Positions 63,483 through 64,000 of a stretch of 64,000 nt of DNA are shown here, in pieces (position 1 is the first letter of the stretch; every line of letters begins with the position of its first letter). Source of the DNA: VAZQ01 sp036406655. GTDB lineage: Bacteria > Pseudomonadota > Alphaproteobacteria > Rhizobiales > Xanthobacteraceae. Location of the stretch: assembly GCA_036406655.1 (NCBI GenBank), contig DASXAP010000274.1, positions 1 to 64,000 on the forward strand. The letters are read 5' to 3'. The notes under the pieces are model-generated. The model searched no databases. It saw only the letters and a program-made list of their open reading frames with translations, and was not told the DNA's origin. The position numbers and the translations under genes were made by a program.

Positions 63483-64000
63483 ATGTCCAGCGTACACGCC
63501 CTTGTGCCCCCGCTTCCCAGCCCATTGCCGGGAAAGCATGCCGGGACCGGCCGGCCCGATCGCGAGCAGGTGGAAGCCGCCGTCCGCACCATCATTCGCT
63601 GGGCGGGTGACGACCCGCAGCGGCACGGGCTCATCGAGACTCCCGCGCGCGTGGCGCGTGCCTTCGAGGAGTTCTTTGCAGGTTACGCCGAGGACCCCAC
63701 GCTCATTCTGCAGAAGACCTTCGAGGAGACCGACGGCTACGACGAGATGATCGTGCTGCGCGGGGTTCCGTTCGAGAGCCATTGCGAGCATCATCTGGCG
63801 CCGATCATCGGCCGCGCCTGGGTCGCCTATGTGCCGCGCGAGCGCGTCGTCGGCATCAGCAAGCTCGCCCGGGTGGTCGAGGCCTACGCCAAGCGCCTGC
63901 AGATCCAGGAGAGGCTCACCGCGCAGATCGCCAACACCATCGACGCCGTGCTCAAGCCGCAGGGCGTGGGCGTGATCATCAAGGCAACCCACCACTGCAT
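63483..64000 (+). CDS. folE: GTP cyclohydrolase I (3' end outside window)
   Basis: The first 172 codons of FolE, which converts GTP to dihydroneopterin triphosphate, the first step of folate and tetrahydropterin synthesis. Visible are IETPARVARAFEEFFAGY, the zinc motif FESHCEHHLAPIIG (Cys-x-x-His), and VVGISKLARVVEAYAKRLQ. At the cut end ATHHC includes the third zinc ligand Cys, so it is type IA. About 30 residues are missing. GGAGG is the SD before ATG 63483. The start was read directly from the nucleotides, because the frame has no stop here. Confidence 0.96.
   Translation, partial: MSSVHALVPPLPSPLPGKHAGTGRPDREQVEAAVRTIIRWAGDDPQRHGLIETPARVARAFEEFFAGYAEDPTLILQKTFEETDGYDEMIVLRGVPFESHCEHHLAPIIGRAWVAYVPRERVVGISKLARVVEAYAKRLQIQERLTAQIANTIDAVLKPQGVGVIIKATHHC

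Overview
The window is about 64 kb of high-GC (roughly two-thirds G+C), densely coding chromosomal DNA. Gene content and order point to an alphaproteobacterium of the order Hyphomicrobiales (Rhizobiales), most like the Nitrobacteraceae/Xanthobacteraceae (Bradyrhizobium relatives). The evidence is: aat, DUF2155 and NDUFA12 genes side by side; dsbA-like, aroQ, accB and accC in a row; the hda, ppk1, ppx, rnd, aspS neighbourhood; a split-S1 RNase E; B12-dependent NrdJ; small DUF3551 and DUF6665 proteins; and intergenic palindromes of the GTCAT.GCCGGGCTTG, GTAGCCCGG and GGGTGGGCAA types familiar from that group. I see no rRNA, tRNA, CRISPR array, prophage or insertion sequence.

Layout. 1-8.1 kb: a lipoprotein, a YheS-like ABC-F ATPase, a Tat-exported cyclase, ndk, a TerC-like membrane protein, a molybdopterin oxidoreductase and a cold-shock gene with a clear terminator. 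8.1-23.1 kb: purN, a CDP-alcohol phosphatidyltransferase, an AI-2E-family permease overlapping an Hda-like DnaA regulator, the ppk1-ppx polyphosphate pair, a CocE/NonD hydrolase, a PrsW/YhfC-like putative intramembrane protease, RNase D, a thiamine-diphosphate enzyme and aspS. 23.1-32.8 kb is the most accessory part: a double-hairpin repeat, the speD-speE spermidine operon, small lineage-specific proteins, a MITE-like nested palindrome, a DUF6665 gene broken by one base, an orphan NMT1-type binding protein, an exported glutathione peroxidase, a tautomerase, an SDR, a GFA/CMD pair and a beta-barrel protein. 32.8-46.4 kb: DUF202 protein, nrdJ, a Kelch protein, then the housekeeping run NDUFA12, DUF2155, aat, accC, accB, aroQ, DsbA-like protein and M48 protease. 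46.6-54.1 kb: an aminotransferase, an LsrF-like aldolase, a class II aldolase/SDR fusion placed directly behind rne, and rne itself. 55-64 kb: a cell-wall amidase and PBP1A pair, then P450, DUF1614, MFS and a SufR-like regulator on the minus strand, and the start of folE, cut by the window end.

How they fit together. Most genes are core metabolism and envelope: fatty-acid initiation (accBC), shikimate (aroQ), dNTP and nucleotide supply (nrdJ, ndk, purN), polyamines, polyphosphate synthesis and breakdown, RNA decay, and peptidoglycan assembly and cleavage. I found no convincing whole new defence or mobile system. The most interesting leads are local: the frameshifted DUF6665 gene beside a 170-bp nested palindrome, the SufR-like regulator facing folE across a perfect palindrome, the orphan LsrF-like enzyme, the PrsW/YhfC-like protease, the N-terminally extended speD, and the long rne leader with a downstream sugar aldolase.
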